Shown here in pieces: positions 45,796 to 57,995 of a stretch of 64,000 nt of DNA. Every line of letters starts with the position of its first letter. Within the stretch, counting starts at the first letter, position 1. The stretch covers positions 1,791,501 through 1,855,500 of the forward strand of contig CM055875.1 in NCBI GenBank assembly GCA_029582165.1. The letters are read 5' to 3'. Origin of the DNA: Portulaca oleracea (taxonomy: Eukaryota > Streptophyta > Magnoliopsida > Caryophyllales > Portulacaceae). Below the pieces are notes generated by a model. That model did no database searches. It saw nothing but the letters and a program-made list of their open reading frames with translations, and was not told where the DNA came from. Both the position numbers and the translations under genes were made by a program.

Positions 45796-46748
45796 GGGTG
45801 TGTTTGGTTGAGAGGAAAATGATTTATGAGGAAATTGTTTTCCATGAGAAATGGTTTTCCAAGGAAAATGGTTTTCCATACCAAATTTTCCCTTGTTTGG
45901 TAGGAGATAAATTATTTTTTCGAAAAATGATCATTTATGTTGATATAAGTAGCGATATATGTTACAAATGAAAATATTTGGAGCTCAAAATTCATAATTG
46001 AACTTTTCATAATCATTTCTACCGTGTTATAAAGTTTCGTGACAAATCGATAAAATTGAATTTTGCTTTTAAGTTTCAATCATATTTAACCGCAAAAAAA
46101 TATGGACAAAAGTGTCGATATATGTTACAAATGAAAATATTTGAAGCTCAAAATTCATATTTGAGCTTTTAATAATTTCTATCGTATTGTAAAGTTTCGT
46201 GACAAATTGAGAAAATTGAATTTTGCTCTTAAGTTTCAGTCATATTTAACCGCAAAAAAATGTCGATAAAAGTGGCGATATATGTTACAAATGAAAATAT
46301 TTGGAGATCAAAATTTATATTTGAGCTTTTCTTAGTTCATAATATCAAATCATAAAGTTTCGATTCAAACAGTTCAATTTGAATTTTTAAAAGTTTCAGT
46401 TAGTTTTAGGGCAAAAACTTCTGATCTGATGTATATCGTGATAAATGTTATCAAATAAAAATATTTTGAGCTAAAAATTTATATTTTAGGTTTTTTTAAT
46501 GAATTCTATCGTGTTACAAAATTTCGAGCAAAACCGTTAATGTTAAATTTCGCCCTCAAATTTAGTTAGAGTTAATAGTAAAAATCGATCCTACAATCAA
46601 TGGTGGAAAATGATTTTTCGAGGTTGAACAAAGGAAGCCAATTTCCTTCCTTTAGAGGAAAATGATTTCTTTGAAAATGATTTTCTAAACTTTTTTGTAC
46701 CAAACACTAGAAAATTGGGAAAATGTTTTCCCCCCTACCAAACACACT
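45796..46748. mobile_element. Non-autonomous TIR element with internal repeats
   Basis: About 953 bp. Left end GGGTGTGTTTGGTTGAG, right end TACCAAACACACT. TAC flanks both sides (45793-45795 and 46749-46751). Subterminal regions are rich in GAAAATGATTTTC-type inverted blocks. The interior has a unit of about 160 bp (CGATATATGTTACAAATGAA as landmark) at about 45946, 46109 and 46269, with a fourth, more diverged copy near 46429. There is no coding. The GTGTGTTTGG tip suggests a Harbinger- or hAT-like MITE, but the 3-bp flank is not the usual TWA, so the superfamily is open. Confidence 0.65.
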
Positions 46749-46751
46749 TAC

Positions 46752-47289
46752 ACACTCTACATTGAAAGTCGGAGATTGTGTAGGACTTGAGTAAGTCCTA
46801 TCCTCCACGCATAGCATTGAGGTTTTTCTAAGGGAGAGGGGTGGAGTCCCCTCATACCCCTCCACATTTTCCCTCCCCTGCACCTTGGGGAGATTCTTCC
46901 CTTCTCCACCTTCCTTGACTATCTTTTGCCTCTTTCGTTGAAGACTCGGCAACTCTGTTCCCAAACTAGGGGTGTTCACGGTGCGGTTCGGTGCGGTGAC
47001 GGTTTCACGAAGCGGTGCACCGGCCAAAACAGTTTACTAAAATCACAAACCGTAACCGTAACCGGAACACCCGGTTTTTTTGAACCGGTGCACCGGATTT
47101 AGCGGTGTGGTGTCACCGGTTAACCGGAACCGCCTTTATTTCCATCAAAATTAAAAAATCATCATTCAATCAACCCCAAAAAAAAAATCAAGTTCGGTTC
47201 AGTTTTTTCGAGTGAAATTGCAAATTAAAAAATTGGGTTTTGGGTACTTGACTTGGGTAGTCGGCTAGAGGTCACCGGTTAGTGGGCTA
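46752..47289. other. Intergenic stretch with CCGGT/GGTGC-rich low-complexity block
   Basis: 46970-47130 is dense in GGTGCGGTTCGG, ACCGGTTAACCGG and related short repeats, following AGGGGTGTTCACGG. Such CGGTT-rich blocks recur at ends of plant non-autonomous elements, but no matching second end was found. The 106-codon minus-strand frame at 46707-47027 covers mixed sequence and is not believed. Confidence 0.4.
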
Positions 47290-47520
<231 letters not shown>

Positions 47521-47553
47521 TTTTTCACGATGAATTTCTCTCTCTAGACGACT

Positions 47554-48672
47554 ATGGGGAGAAAAGGGAAGAAGAAATCGGCGAAGGGGAAATCAGATCC
47601 TATTACTTCGGAAATCAATCCGATTGTGACAGAATCTGTTGCTCCAAATCAAGACGAAGCTATCGATGCTAGTTTGAAGGAATCTGGTACTCTATCGAAT
47701 GGAGAACCTATTAACGAGGTAGCTGCTGAGGATGTTGATTCGGCTGGCTTGGATTCTGAAGCGATTTCTACTGCTACCGATTCTCTTTACTCTAAGGAGA
47801 GTCGCAAAGGTATGAAGTTGCATTTTGTCAAACCAATCGAAGTAAATGGGGTTGTTACACAGAAAATGGCTAAAGAGGATTCATTCTCTGAAATTGTTTA
47901 TTGGGAGTCTTCTGTTATTGGATTTGTTTTGGGTACTAATCCTCCTATTGGGGTAATGGAATGTTTTGCCAATCGTATGTGGAAAGGTTTAGATAAGGTA
48001 TACTGGAATCCTGATGGGGTTTTTCTATTTCGTTTTCACAGTATGGCTGATAAACAACGAGTTCTAGATAAGCACATTGTGTATTTTGATCAAAAACCCT
48101 TGATTTTCAAGTCTTGATCGTTGGGTATGCTTACTGAGAGAAACCACTTATCTTCTATTCCTATTTGGGTGAAATTTCCCAACCTGGATCTTCATTACTG
48201 GAGTGCAGAAGGGTTGAGTAAGATTGGCAGTTTACTGGGTACTCCTTTAGAAGTTGATCCATATACTGAGGAGAAGGCATTACTGAATTATGCTCATATT
48301 CTTATTGAAATGGATATAAGGAGTTCTTTTCCTGAGTCTGTTTCTTACATTGATGAGGAGGGTTTTATTTGTACTCAAACTATTGAATATGAATGGAAGC
48401 CGATATTCTGCAAAAAGTGTGAGATGTATGGGCATAAATCTGAAGACTGTCGTAAGGATACCCAGAAGAAGAAGCAAAATTCCCAATGGAAACCAAAGGA
48501 GGCTAGTAGACGTCCTGACACACCTATCACTACACCAGCTCATCCTACAGTTGGTTGTAGTCTTACTCCGATTGTTGAGGAGACAGGTTCAAGGACTCAC
48601 TTGGAAATTGGATTTGACAGTATCACTGTTAACATGCTTAATGGATCATCTTCCAAGGATGACCATGGATAA
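47554..48672 (+). pseudogene. LINE ORF1: DUF4283 and CCHC knuckle, one in-frame stop
   Basis: Starts [17 protein letters not shown], a lysine-rich N-terminus. The DUF4283 region spans about residues 80-240 (VIGFVLGTNPPIGVME, SSIPIWVKFPNLDLHYW). One zinc knuckle, CKKCEMYGHKSEDC, lies at about 48412. TGA 48115-48117 interrupts the frame where the family often has W, so TGG to TGA is likely. The frame is otherwise open to TAA 48670-48672, 373 codons including stops. It overlaps the ORF2 start as ATGGATAA. It is a nucleic-acid chaperone-type protein, now inactive unless read through. Confidence 0.88.
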
Positions 48673-51600
48673 AATTTTATCATGGAATGTTAGGGGTCTA
48701 AATGACCCTAATAAGCAGGAGGGTGTGAAAACTTTCTTGCAAGTGAATAAATGTCAGCTGATTGGGTTAATGGAGACAAAGGTGGCTTTAGAGAACTGTG
48801 AGAAAATCAAACAAAACATTATACCGGGTTGGTCCTTGATTCATAATGCCTCTACTTCAGTCAAGAGCAGAATTTGGGTTTTATGGGACTCCTCTACTAT
48901 GGATGTGCAGTCTTTGAAGATACATAAACAATACATTCATTGTAGGGTGATTTATCAAAAGCATGAGATTGTAATTACTTTTGTATATGGTGCCAATGAT
49001 TTGAGCTCGAGAGTGGAGATGTGGGAGGATCTTGGTGCCCTTGTCCCAAATGATCCTTGGATTATCATTGGGGATTTTAACCATGTTCTACGCTTTGATG
49101 AAAGGGTTGGAGGCAATGATATTTTGGCGGAAGAAATCTTGGATTTCATAAACTTCATGGACCTTTATGGTATGGTGGAGGGCCGGAGGCTAAGGCTAGG
49201 GGTCTACATTTTACTTGGCACAATAATACTATTTCTTCTGTTTTGGATCGTGTCTTAATCAATGATCACTGTTTGGAGGTTTTTGAAGATTCGATATATG
49301 ATGTGTTACCAGAGAATGTCAGTGATCATTCCCCACTTATAATTCATCTCAGGAATGAGAAAAAAAGATCCTACAGATTTCGATTCTGCAATTGTTGGTG
49401 TCAACATAAGGAGTTTCTCCCCCTGATTCGTAGTGTTTGGTAAGTAAAGGTTCAGGGTACATTACAATTTCAAGTGGTTTCCAAGATGAAAATGCTAAAA
49501 TCTCAGCTGAAGATATTTCACAGATCACATTTCTCGAATTTGGATGCCCAAGTGATGGAGAAGTACAAGCGCTTGGAGGAGATTCAAAACCAAGTCCAAT
49601 AGAACTGGGAGGATACAGATTTGAAGTCTCAAGCTGAGTTAAAGAAGGATTAATTTGAGACTTTAAAAACTGCCAGCTCCCTTTTGAAGCAGAGGACCAA
49701 AGCCATTTGGCTTAATTCAGCAGACCAGAATACAACTTTATTCTATTCTCTTATGAAGACAAAGAGATATATGAACAAAATTATTTCCTTGAAAGATTAC
49801 TCAGGAGCTGATTTTACAGATTCACAAGAGATGGGAAATTTTCTGGTTGATCATTATTCTGAATTTATTAGCAAACATGCTTGTGGAGGTAAACCTAGAG
49901 CTTATATTTTATATATGGGAAGAATTCTTAACCAAGATCAGGCTTCATCTCTGCTTCGTCCTTTTTCTAAGGAGGAAATCAAGGATGCTTTCTTCTCTAT
50001 TGATAGTTCAAAAAGCCCGGGTCCAGATGGTTTTAATGCTATGTTCTTTAAGGCATCCTAGGAGATTATTGGCTCAGAGGTAACCAATGTTGTGATTTCT
50101 TTCTTTGAGAATAATTATTTACTTGGTGAACTTAATGCTACTTTACTGGCTTTGATTCCTAAAGTAAATAATCCCACTTCGGTGTCTGAATTACGACCCA
50201 TTTCCTGTTGCAATGTATTCTACAAAGCGATTACAAAGCTTTTATGTTCAAGATTGAAATTGGTTTTGGATATTTTGGTTGATCAGAATCTAACAGCCTT
50301 CATTGAAAATCGCTCCATAATGCATAATATTATGATTGCCGAGGACCTTGTTCGGTTGTATAATAGGAAAGGGGTCAAGCTTTTAAAAATTGATATTCAA
50401 AAGGCTTATGACACTGTCGATTGGGACTTCTTGGAGAATTTATTAGCTGCTTTTGGCTTCCCTCTACAATTTGTCCAATGGATTATGATCTGTGTCAAAG
50501 GTGCTAAGTTTACTATTGGTTTCAATGGTGAATCTCATGGTTACTTCAAGGGCGGAAGGGGTCTCAGACAGGGGGATCCTATGTCCCCTCTACTTTTTGT
50601 ATTGGTTATGGAATATTTGGGAAGAGCTATTAAAGAAGCTACAAAAAATCCTGATTTTGTGCACCACCAATTTTGCAAGAATCTGGATTTGGCTCATTTA
50701 TGCTTCGCAGATGACCTCTTATTGTTTTGTAGAGGGGATATAGGGAGTATCAACATTTTAATGGAGGCTCTTAATCATTTCTCTATGTGCTCAGGCTTGA
50801 AAGCTAACCTCAATAAGTCCACCATCATCCTTGCTGGTATCCCCGAGGATCAGCGAGACTCTTTGATCAACAGTACAGGCTTTAAGGAAGAAAACTCCCC
50901 TTTAAATACTTAGAGGTTCCTGTAAAACCAACTAGGTTGAACAGGCATGACTGTCAGCTACTGATTGACAAAATGAGCAGCAGATTACATGGGTGGGCAG
51001 CTAAGAGGTTGACTTATGCAGGCAGGGTGGAATTGATTAATAGTGTTCTAATGGCAATACACTCCTATTGGGCACAAATTTTTGTCTTTCCTCAAGGAGT
51101 TATTGATGCTATGATCAAGCTTTGTCGAAAATTCCTTTGGGGTGATTCAAAAGTATGCCCCGTAGGTTGGGACTACTGTTGCCGTTAAAAAAAAGTTTGG
51201 TGGATTGAACATTAGAAATATTGCAATTTGGAACAAAGCTGCTTTGGGGAAATTGGCTTGGCAAATAGCAACCGATAAGGAGTCTTTGTGGGTAAAATGG
51301 GTTCATCATATTTACTTGAAGAAGTCGTCCTTTCAGGTTTGTGAGATCAAGCGGAATAGTAGTTGGTATTGGAGAAGAATCATCAAAGTACGTAATGAAA
51401 TTCCTTTGGCTCTTGATACATCTACTAGTTATTCAATCTCTGATGTATATTTTTCTATGCTTGGTCCTCTCAATCCTGTTGAATGGGCTAGAGTGGTTTG
51501 GAATAACTTTCGAGTCCCGAAGTTTTCTTTTACCTCATGGCTGTGTGTTCAGGGAAGACTTATGACTCTCGATCGGTTGCAACGAATGGGCTTCTCTCTG

Positions 51601-51930
51601 GCTAATAGATGTGTGTTATGCCAGGAGAATGAGGAGAACCACACTCATCTCTTTGAAGAATGCAGAGTTAGCTAGACAGTATGGGACATGGTCCTACGAA
51701 TTATGGATTGGCCGAAGGTGTCTTGGAAGTGTGTAAGCATTTCAAACCCTGAGGTAAATTGGTCTTTGAGAAAGAAACATCATCTGTTTTTGATGTTTAC
51801 AGCTTTTGTGTATTACATTTGGTTTGAAAGAAACTCAAGGTTTTTTAGTGAAAAATCTCATGAAGTGGATATTATAGTGGAATTCATTGTTAGAGATGTA
51901 AAAACAAGGTTAGGGGGAGATAGGGTTTGA
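48665..51930 (+). pseudogene. LINE ORF2: endonuclease, RT and zf-RVT, many lesions
   Basis: ATG 48665 gives MDKILSWNVRGLNDPNKQ. Endonuclease landmarks are LIGLMETKV, IIIGDFNHV (about 49062) and, after a frameshift near 49180, SVLDRVLINDHC and VSDHSPLI (about 49317). Stops follow at about 49441, 49600 and 49650. The RT holds SPGPDGFNAMFF, a TAG at about 50059, LRPISCCNVFYKA, KIDIQKAYDTVDW, RGLRQGDPMSPLLF (about 50557) and an intact CFADDLLLF (about 50703). A frameshift near 50905 and others near 51185 and 51675 follow. The zf-RVT tail has VPKFSFTSWLCVQGRL and CVLCQENEENHTHLFEEC. It ends at TGA 51928-51930. Confidence 0.88.
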
Positions 51931-52017
51931 TTTATTTTTGCTTTGACTGGGCTTTTGTTGTTGCCTAGAGTATACTTGTAAATCGTTTTGTTAATGGAAT
52001 GATCTCTCTGATTTTTC

Positions 52018-52019
<2 letters not shown>

Positions 52020-52077
<58 letters not shown>

Positions 52078-52103
52078 AATATGTGAAGTATATTAAAATA
52101 AAA

Positions 52104-52170
<67 letters not shown>
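52020..52170. repeat. (TA)n and (GA)n microsatellites
   Basis: TA run 52020-52054, GA run to about 52077, a short unique stretch, then a TA run 52105-52170. They separate the LINE tail from the right copy of the long direct repeat. Confidence 0.9.
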
Positions 52171-52173
<3 letters not shown>

Positions 52174-52250
52174 CTTTCTACTGTTTAATGACATTTTTTA
52201 GGAGTTGATTATGCTCCTTCTAATTTAATATTTGTGTAATATTTTAATTA

Positions 52251-52318
<68 letters not shown>
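52171..52318 (+). repeat. Long direct repeat flanking the second LINE, right copy
   Basis: ATTCTTTCTACTGTTTAATG and about 86 bp matching 47290-47375, then a TA tract to 52318, where a Mutator-like TIR starts. Confidence 0.8.
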
Positions 52319-52320
<2 letters not shown>

Positions 52321-52701
52321 GAATGGATCTAGTGAGAAGTAAATTAAGGTGAGAAGGTAAGATCCTGGCCGTGCAATTTAATGCGACGCTCTAGATTGAA
52401 ACCACTTATCAATACCCAAAACCACCACATGTGTGACACAAAAAAAAAGGGAAAATACACGCGTCTTTTACGGGATTTGGAGGCGCCATTTCTCAGTTTT
52501 TTCCAAAAGATACTTGAGTGTGGTTGTAGAGTATCAGAACACAATTGATTTGGAGAGAGAAAGAAGAATTGAAAGAACCAACAATTTTTAGGGTTTTGCT
52601 CGACGGTACCTTCATCCCAACTTGCTCGAGCTAAACGGAACTCTCAAAGCTATAATCGCAGTTTTTTTTACAGTTCCCAAACATCAAGAGCGACGGAAGC
52701 A

Positions 52702-54823
52702 ATGAACGAGGTGAGTGAAAAATTTCTTTGTGGTTGTTTGCTCACCAAATTCAAGGATTTGATTTGATAATTCGGTCAGTATTCACACTAATGTTATTAC
52801 TTGATATTCCTTTACAGGGGAAAAGAACAAAGGGGATGACTCACGACGATGTTGGTGATGAAGAATCACATACCAGGTAAGTATGTTAAACACGGCTACA
52901 TTCGATGTGATGTGTATGTGTGGGGGGGGGGGCAAAGAGGGGTGTGGCTGGATTGAATTTTGGTTTGGGGGTTTGACTCATCGAACAGTGCATATGGCAC
53001 CCGTTGATTCCAGACCATGTTACTGCAGTTTGTGGGCACTGACGGTTGTGCTGTGTCGATATTGGGTACCTAGAGTACAATTTTCATTGAATTATTGGTG
53101 TGGGTGTACAAGTTATTGTAGTTTTGTGTTCAAATTTTTGGTTCGACACTTGGTCAGGCATGTGATTGTGATGCAGAGGTCTGTGGTCATGCGATGAATT
53201 GACCACATTAGTACATAACTTAACGGTGTGATGGTCTACAATGTGACTGCATTTTTATGGGCACTGATTGTGGTGTCGTGTCGATACTGGGTACTTCGAG
53301 TGTAATGTTCATCGAATTATTGGTGTGGGTGTACAAGTTAGTGCAATTATGTGTTCAAATTTTTGGTTCGACACTTGATCAGGCATGTGATTGTGACGCA
53401 GAGTTCTGTGATCAAGTGATGATTTGACCACATTAGTACATAATTGAACGGTATGATGGTCTGACATCAAATACACACCTGTATGACCACAGATATATAA
53501 TTTGTGATAGTCTGAACCAATGTTGTATTTTTTAGTTAAATGTACAAACCAGAGTGTTGTGGTACCGAACCAAAGTAGTAGTTTGTATTAATTCGGTGTA
53601 TTTGCGAAAACAGACAGCCTGGGCCGCCCTCCGACTTGTGGACGCAATTGGTTGTTGGGGTCTTGAAATCACTAACCGAGCGTGGTGACATAGACCCATA
53701 AGTAGTACGATAACTTGCGTTTATTATGCCACCGTATCTTGGTGTGATTGTTTTAACAATATGTTTTTTGTTGTTCAGTGTACAAGCGACATGCATTGAC
53801 TCACATAATGATCGCACGACAAAGAGACGGTCAAAGTCGGTAGCACGAAAAGGAGCAGGATTCGTCACCATGGATGACGTGTCCGACGATGAGCAGGGGA
53901 TATGGGAACTGATGTGGAATGCAACTGTTGATGATATGTCTGGATTGGAGTAGGGAGTGGAACGCACCATGGGTGGTGGCGTGATAAGGCAAACGTATCA
54001 ACGAAGGCGGAAGGATGGAAAATAACGCGCGCTGGTTGCCGGGGGTATTGGGGGGAATGTATCCGCAAGCCACTTTGTTTGTGCACCCCCGATCAAAGAT
54101 GGGAATGCATTCAACAGCGTGGCCGCTTCAAACGATAACGTCGGTGTAGAATCGGGCGGCGATGCGACACGTACCAATTCTGTTGAAACTCGTACATATG
54201 TAGCTGGGTTGGATGTTGACACGATCAACAAACAAAAGGGTAAGGCAATGGCGACGGAGGATTTACCAGGGGATAAAGTGTTTGATCAACGTAGATAGAA
54301 GGGTGCGAGGGGGCGTGCGTTGGATGCCAGAAATCTCGAGGTCGTCATATGTGATGATGTCGATACACACCCAACTGGTGGGGGGTGTGTCAGCAAGGGG
54401 AATGCAATTGTTAAAAATATAACAGGGGTAGACGTCGTTAGCGCAAGGACACGTAGCAAGAGATTTTGGGTGAGCCAAGTTGCACCTGTTTCGGCTGTTG
54501 ATGCCGCCAAGGAACACAAAGTCACTGTGATAGCAGTCGAGGATTCACCCGGGAACAACACGAGGGCGAGGACGCGTAGCAGGGCGGGGCATGGTGCTGA
54601 GGCTGACGTATGCGGTTATGGTACCGAACCGGCAGTTGGCACAAAGAAGAGGGTTATGCTGACTAGTGATTCCACTGGAGATACGTTTAAAAAGATTAGT
54701 CTGGTTATTAGTTTGATGCACTATAGTGTGGAACTTTATCTAAATGGCAAGATGATCACATCAACTAACTTCATATCGTGTAATGATCACACGTCTTACA
54801 GTGTGATCATCATGATATTTTGA
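52702..54823 (+). pseudogene. 5' exons of the MULE-borne gene, three in-frame stops
   Basis: Exon 1 is MNE at 52702-52710, followed by GTGAGT. Exon 2, 52818-52876, has a TTTACAG acceptor and GTAAGT donor. Exon 3 follows TTGTTGTTCAG near 53780 and joins in phase to read VQATCIDSHNDRTTKRRSKS. The frame continues to about 54823 except for stops at 53951, about 54026 and 54296. It is rich in Arg, Asp and Val, with VVSARTRSKRFWVSQVAPV and NNTRARTRSRAGHGAE. A bipartite basic cluster (TTKRRSKS) suggests a nuclear protein. I recognise no domain in this part. Intron 2 contains two tandem copies of about 240 bp (near 52995 and 53235) sharing TTCATTGAATTATTGGTGTG-like text. The boundary with the repeat after 54755 is unclear. 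Confidence 0.5.
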
Positions 54824-55885
54824 CAGATTATATATGATCGCATTGTGATTATTTTGTTTTGTATGGTTTAAAATCATATATGTCTTAATGTGGTCCGCCT
54901 AATATACATTGACCAACATGGATCATGTATATCAGAATGTCATAAATTAACTTCAAGCGGTATAATGGCCACGATTATCACAATGTGATCATCATTAAGT
55001 TTCGACAAGATAATCACATCAACTAGCTTCATATTGTATAATGATCACATGTCTTACAATGTGATCATCATGAACATTTAACGAATTATATATGATTTCA
55101 TTGTGATTGTTTTGTTTTGAATGGTTTAAAACCATGTATGTCTAAATGCGGTCCGCTTAATATACATTGATCAACATTATCACAATGTGATCATCATTAT
55201 GTGTTGACAAGATGATCACATCAACTAACTTCGTATCACAATGTGATCATAGTAATCTTTTGACAAATTATATATGATTGCATTATAATTGTTTTGTTTT
55301 GTATGGTTTAAAATTATGATCATTTGACAAATTATATAATGATCACACGTCTTACAATGTGATCATCATGATCATTTAATAAATTATATAATGATCACAT
55401 GTCTTACAATGTGATCATCATGATCATTTGACAAATTATATAATGATCACACGTCTTACAACGTGATCATCATGATCATTTGACAAATTATATATTCCTA
55501 AATGCGGTCTGCTTAGTATAGATTGATCAACATTGATCATGTATATCACAATTTGTTAATCATTATGTTTTGACAAGTTGATCACATCAACTAACTTCAT
55601 ATCGTGTAATGATCACACATCTCACAATGTGACTATCATAATATTTCGACAAATTATAATCTTTTGATAAATGCGGTCCGCTTGATGTACATTGATCAAG
55701 ATTGATCATGTATATCGAAACGTCATCAACTAACTACATACGGTATAATGATCGCACTTATCACCATGTGATCATCATTATATTTTGACGTGTGATCATA
55801 ATCACATTGTGATTGTTTTGTTTGGTATGGTTTAAAATCATAATGATCACACTTGTCACCATGTGATTATGATCTAGTTCTGACA
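54755..55885. repeat. Satellite-like tandem array in an intron of the MULE-borne gene
   Basis: Imperfect units built from GATCACATCAACTAACTTCA, AATGATCACACGTCTTACA, GTGTGATCATCATGAT and TTTGACAAATTATATA. 55320-55490 holds three near-identical units of about 62 bp. Elsewhere longer units of about 200-250 bp recur. TGATCA and ATGATCAT palindromes are very frequent. No coding is believable; it is probably intronic. Confidence 0.75.
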
Positions 55886-55913
55886 AACATTTTCATATTG
55901 GTCCATGGTACAG

Positions 55914-56813
55914 GCCAAAGTTGATGATGACCATGATGAGCAAGCAGAACAGTGTGTTGACCGTGTTTTCCCTACTAGAATGACACCAAGGCCGCTGATA
56001 TATATACTCGACAACATCGGACCGGAACACGTGGTGGTAATAAAGGATTTGGGGTTTGGTGGGTTTTTGAATCTTCGGATGAAGCTGCTCCCCGGTGATC
56101 TATGCAAATGGCTTGTAGATCATCTCGACCCTGAGACAATGACACTCGACTTAGGTGGGGGTCGACAGATCGAAATAACAGAAGAAGACATTTTCTTGAC
56201 GACTGGGCTTCCACGAGGGACGATCCCGATCGGTGAAGAGGGAGTTGGAAGTGCCGATGCGGAATCAGTTGCCACGTTACTTGCCAAGTGGCGTTTAGAG
56301 TACAACTTGGATAGTGGCACACCTAGTGTGGCCAAGATGCCTAGACACATCGTGTCACTCCGACCAGGCAGTAAAAAATTCAAACGAAACTTTGTGCTGT
56401 TCATGGTAGCCTCATTCGTACATCGCAACACACAGCGGTATTGCACATCCAACTTCCTACTGTATGTTGTTGACGTTGGTAACATACCGAAGCTTAAATG
56501 GTGCAAGTATGTGATTGATCAGCTCAAGGAAGCCGTAAAGCAAAGAAGTCGAAGCCGCGAAAATTTTGACAAAAGGATGGCACAAGAGTCAGGTCCGGAT
56601 GAATTTGGTAAGGGGGAACTACTACAACGGCCAGCGGTCGCCGCCATGCGCCCCCTAATACCGGGGGTTGCATTGAAAAGCCAGATGGACACATTGCTAC
56701 AGGTGTGCGAAATCTGTATGTTTACTTGGGACGTTCCTTCAAGATTGGGCCACAGCGAAGACAAATGTGGAGCGACAGGTTCAACACATTTCCAGGTTCT
56801 ACAAAGATCATAA
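55914..56813 (+). pseudogene. Plant-mobile-domain / DUF1985-like exon of the MULE-borne gene
   Basis: After acceptor GGTACAG the frame reads AKVDDDHDEQAEQCVDRVFP, then TPRPLIYILDNIGPEHVVVI and GFGGFLNLRMKLLPGDLCKW, LVDHLDPETMTLDLGGGRQI, ITEEDIFLTTGLPRG, and later FVLFMVASFVHRNTQRYC and VGNIPKLKWCKYVIDQLKEA. This order (helical core, L..D.ITEEDI..T.GLPRG, then NF..DVG.I..L.WC.YV...L) matches the plant transposon-linked families called plant mobile domain or DUF1985, often in MULEs with Ulp1. The frame shifts near 56740: the continuation reads DWATAKTNVERQVQHISRFY and MIESLVSHVVGMGKTHNAS in another frame to about 57000. No enzymatic motif was seen. The function is unknown; it is possibly a domesticated or captured regulator. 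Confidence 0.6.
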
Positions 56814-57203
56814 TGACATCGGTGAGGTGAGGAGTATGATCGAGTCTCTCGTATCGCACGTGGTTGGTATGGGGAAGACACATAATGCATCAATCGTGAG
56901 TGGTGGCACCGTTCAGGTGTCTGACCCAACCCCAACCACAGTTACGAGCAGTGCAGGACAACGCGATGACACATCAATTCCCGTGCGTGACAGTCTGGAA
57001 GGTGATGTTTCCCGACATATACAACTTATATACATTTGTGTGTTGTTTTACGTGCCATCATTGCACGCAAATCATATTATACTACATGCAAGAGTCCGAT
57101 TGTGTGATGATAGGGTATAATTATTTGTATGATGATAGTGTATATTTGTGTTTATGACCATTAGGACAGTATTGTGCATAGTGAGTTAACATATATGTTG
57201 TAG

Positions 57204-57995
57204 ATCGTGTGCACAGAGGAGAACACGAGGCAGTTTGACGTCTCAGATCCATGCAGCAACCAATTTTGGCTTTCGTCACAAGTGGGGGAGATAATTGAGG
57301 CAGTCGAGGCAGCCGAGGCTAATGTGCGTGCCCAGGCGATCCCCATACCAGATTTCTGATTGTTGCACGAGTTTGACGAGAGCCGACCTAACTCGGATGA
57401 CGAGGGGGGCAAAGGAGCACAAGAGTTGCAACCACGCAAACTATTCCGCGACCGTGATGCACGAGCAACAACATGTAATTCTGGATAGCACCGGACCGAC
57501 ATCGCGGGGCCGTCCAGTACATCGATGCAACGTTGCCTCACTAACCTGGCAGCGGGGGTCATGATTGGGTCCGCTGGTGCAAATGTTGTGTCAGCCGGGC
57601 GGTCTGATGTTGCTGGTGACATTGCAACCACTGGATGCCACATCGCACGAAACAGCAGGGCATTGCGGTCGGACGACGTCCGGTATTCGTCTTACCACAG
57701 TGAGCCCACCATAATAACAAATGATGATCAACGAACCCCAGTGCATAGATCTGGGATTGTGGCTGTACGGTCTGTTTCATACTCCTACTCAACATACAGT
57801 GGATCGTCCATGCGTGGTGTCAGTCGGGCCTCAACAGGCGGGACGTCCGGCAATACAAGCTCGTCGTGCAACCCGGTGTCTATGGTTGCACCTGAAGGGC
57901 AACATCTTGCTGTCCCACAAAGAACTCCTAATTTAAGTGTGTTTGACGACAACGACACCCCGCGCTTAATTTTGGATACACCACATGGCAAGATG
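57204..57995 (+). pseudogene. Last visible exon of the MULE-borne gene, interrupted by copia
   Basis: After a TTGTAG acceptor the frame reads IVCTEENTRQFDVSDPCSNQ, then EIIEAVEAAEANVRAQAI, with TGA 57358-57360 and TAG 57486-57488, and continues open to LILDTPHGKM at 57995. This part is Ser/Thr/Arg-rich, likely a disordered linker. In related proteins a C-terminal Ulp1-like cysteine protease can follow. Here the copia LTR starts at 57996 in the middle of the frame, so any such domain lies beyond the window or is lost. Confidence 0.45.

Larger units (their letters stand above)
52319..57995 (+). mobile_element. Mutator-like element carrying a plant-mobile-domain-type gene (right end outside or lost)
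   Basis: Begins GGGAATGGATCTAGTGAGAA after a TA tract and continues with TAAGATCCTGGCCGT, a terminus type I associate with plant MULEs. The interior is a split, decayed gene (52702 onward) with a satellite-like stretch. Its protein resembles the N-terminal part of plant MULE-borne proteins that often end in a Ulp1-type protease. The copia element at 57996 interrupts it, and no right TIR is in the window. The MULE assignment is inference from the terminus and the protein. Confidence 0.55.

Noticed and set aside
53536..53970. 144-codon minus-strand frame
   Set aside because: Antisense to the spliced exon at about 53780-53953, with no domain.
54755..55885. CRISPR-like repeat-spacer array
   Set aside because: The repeats are degenerate, contiguous and in a plant gene intron, without unique equal spacers or cas genes.
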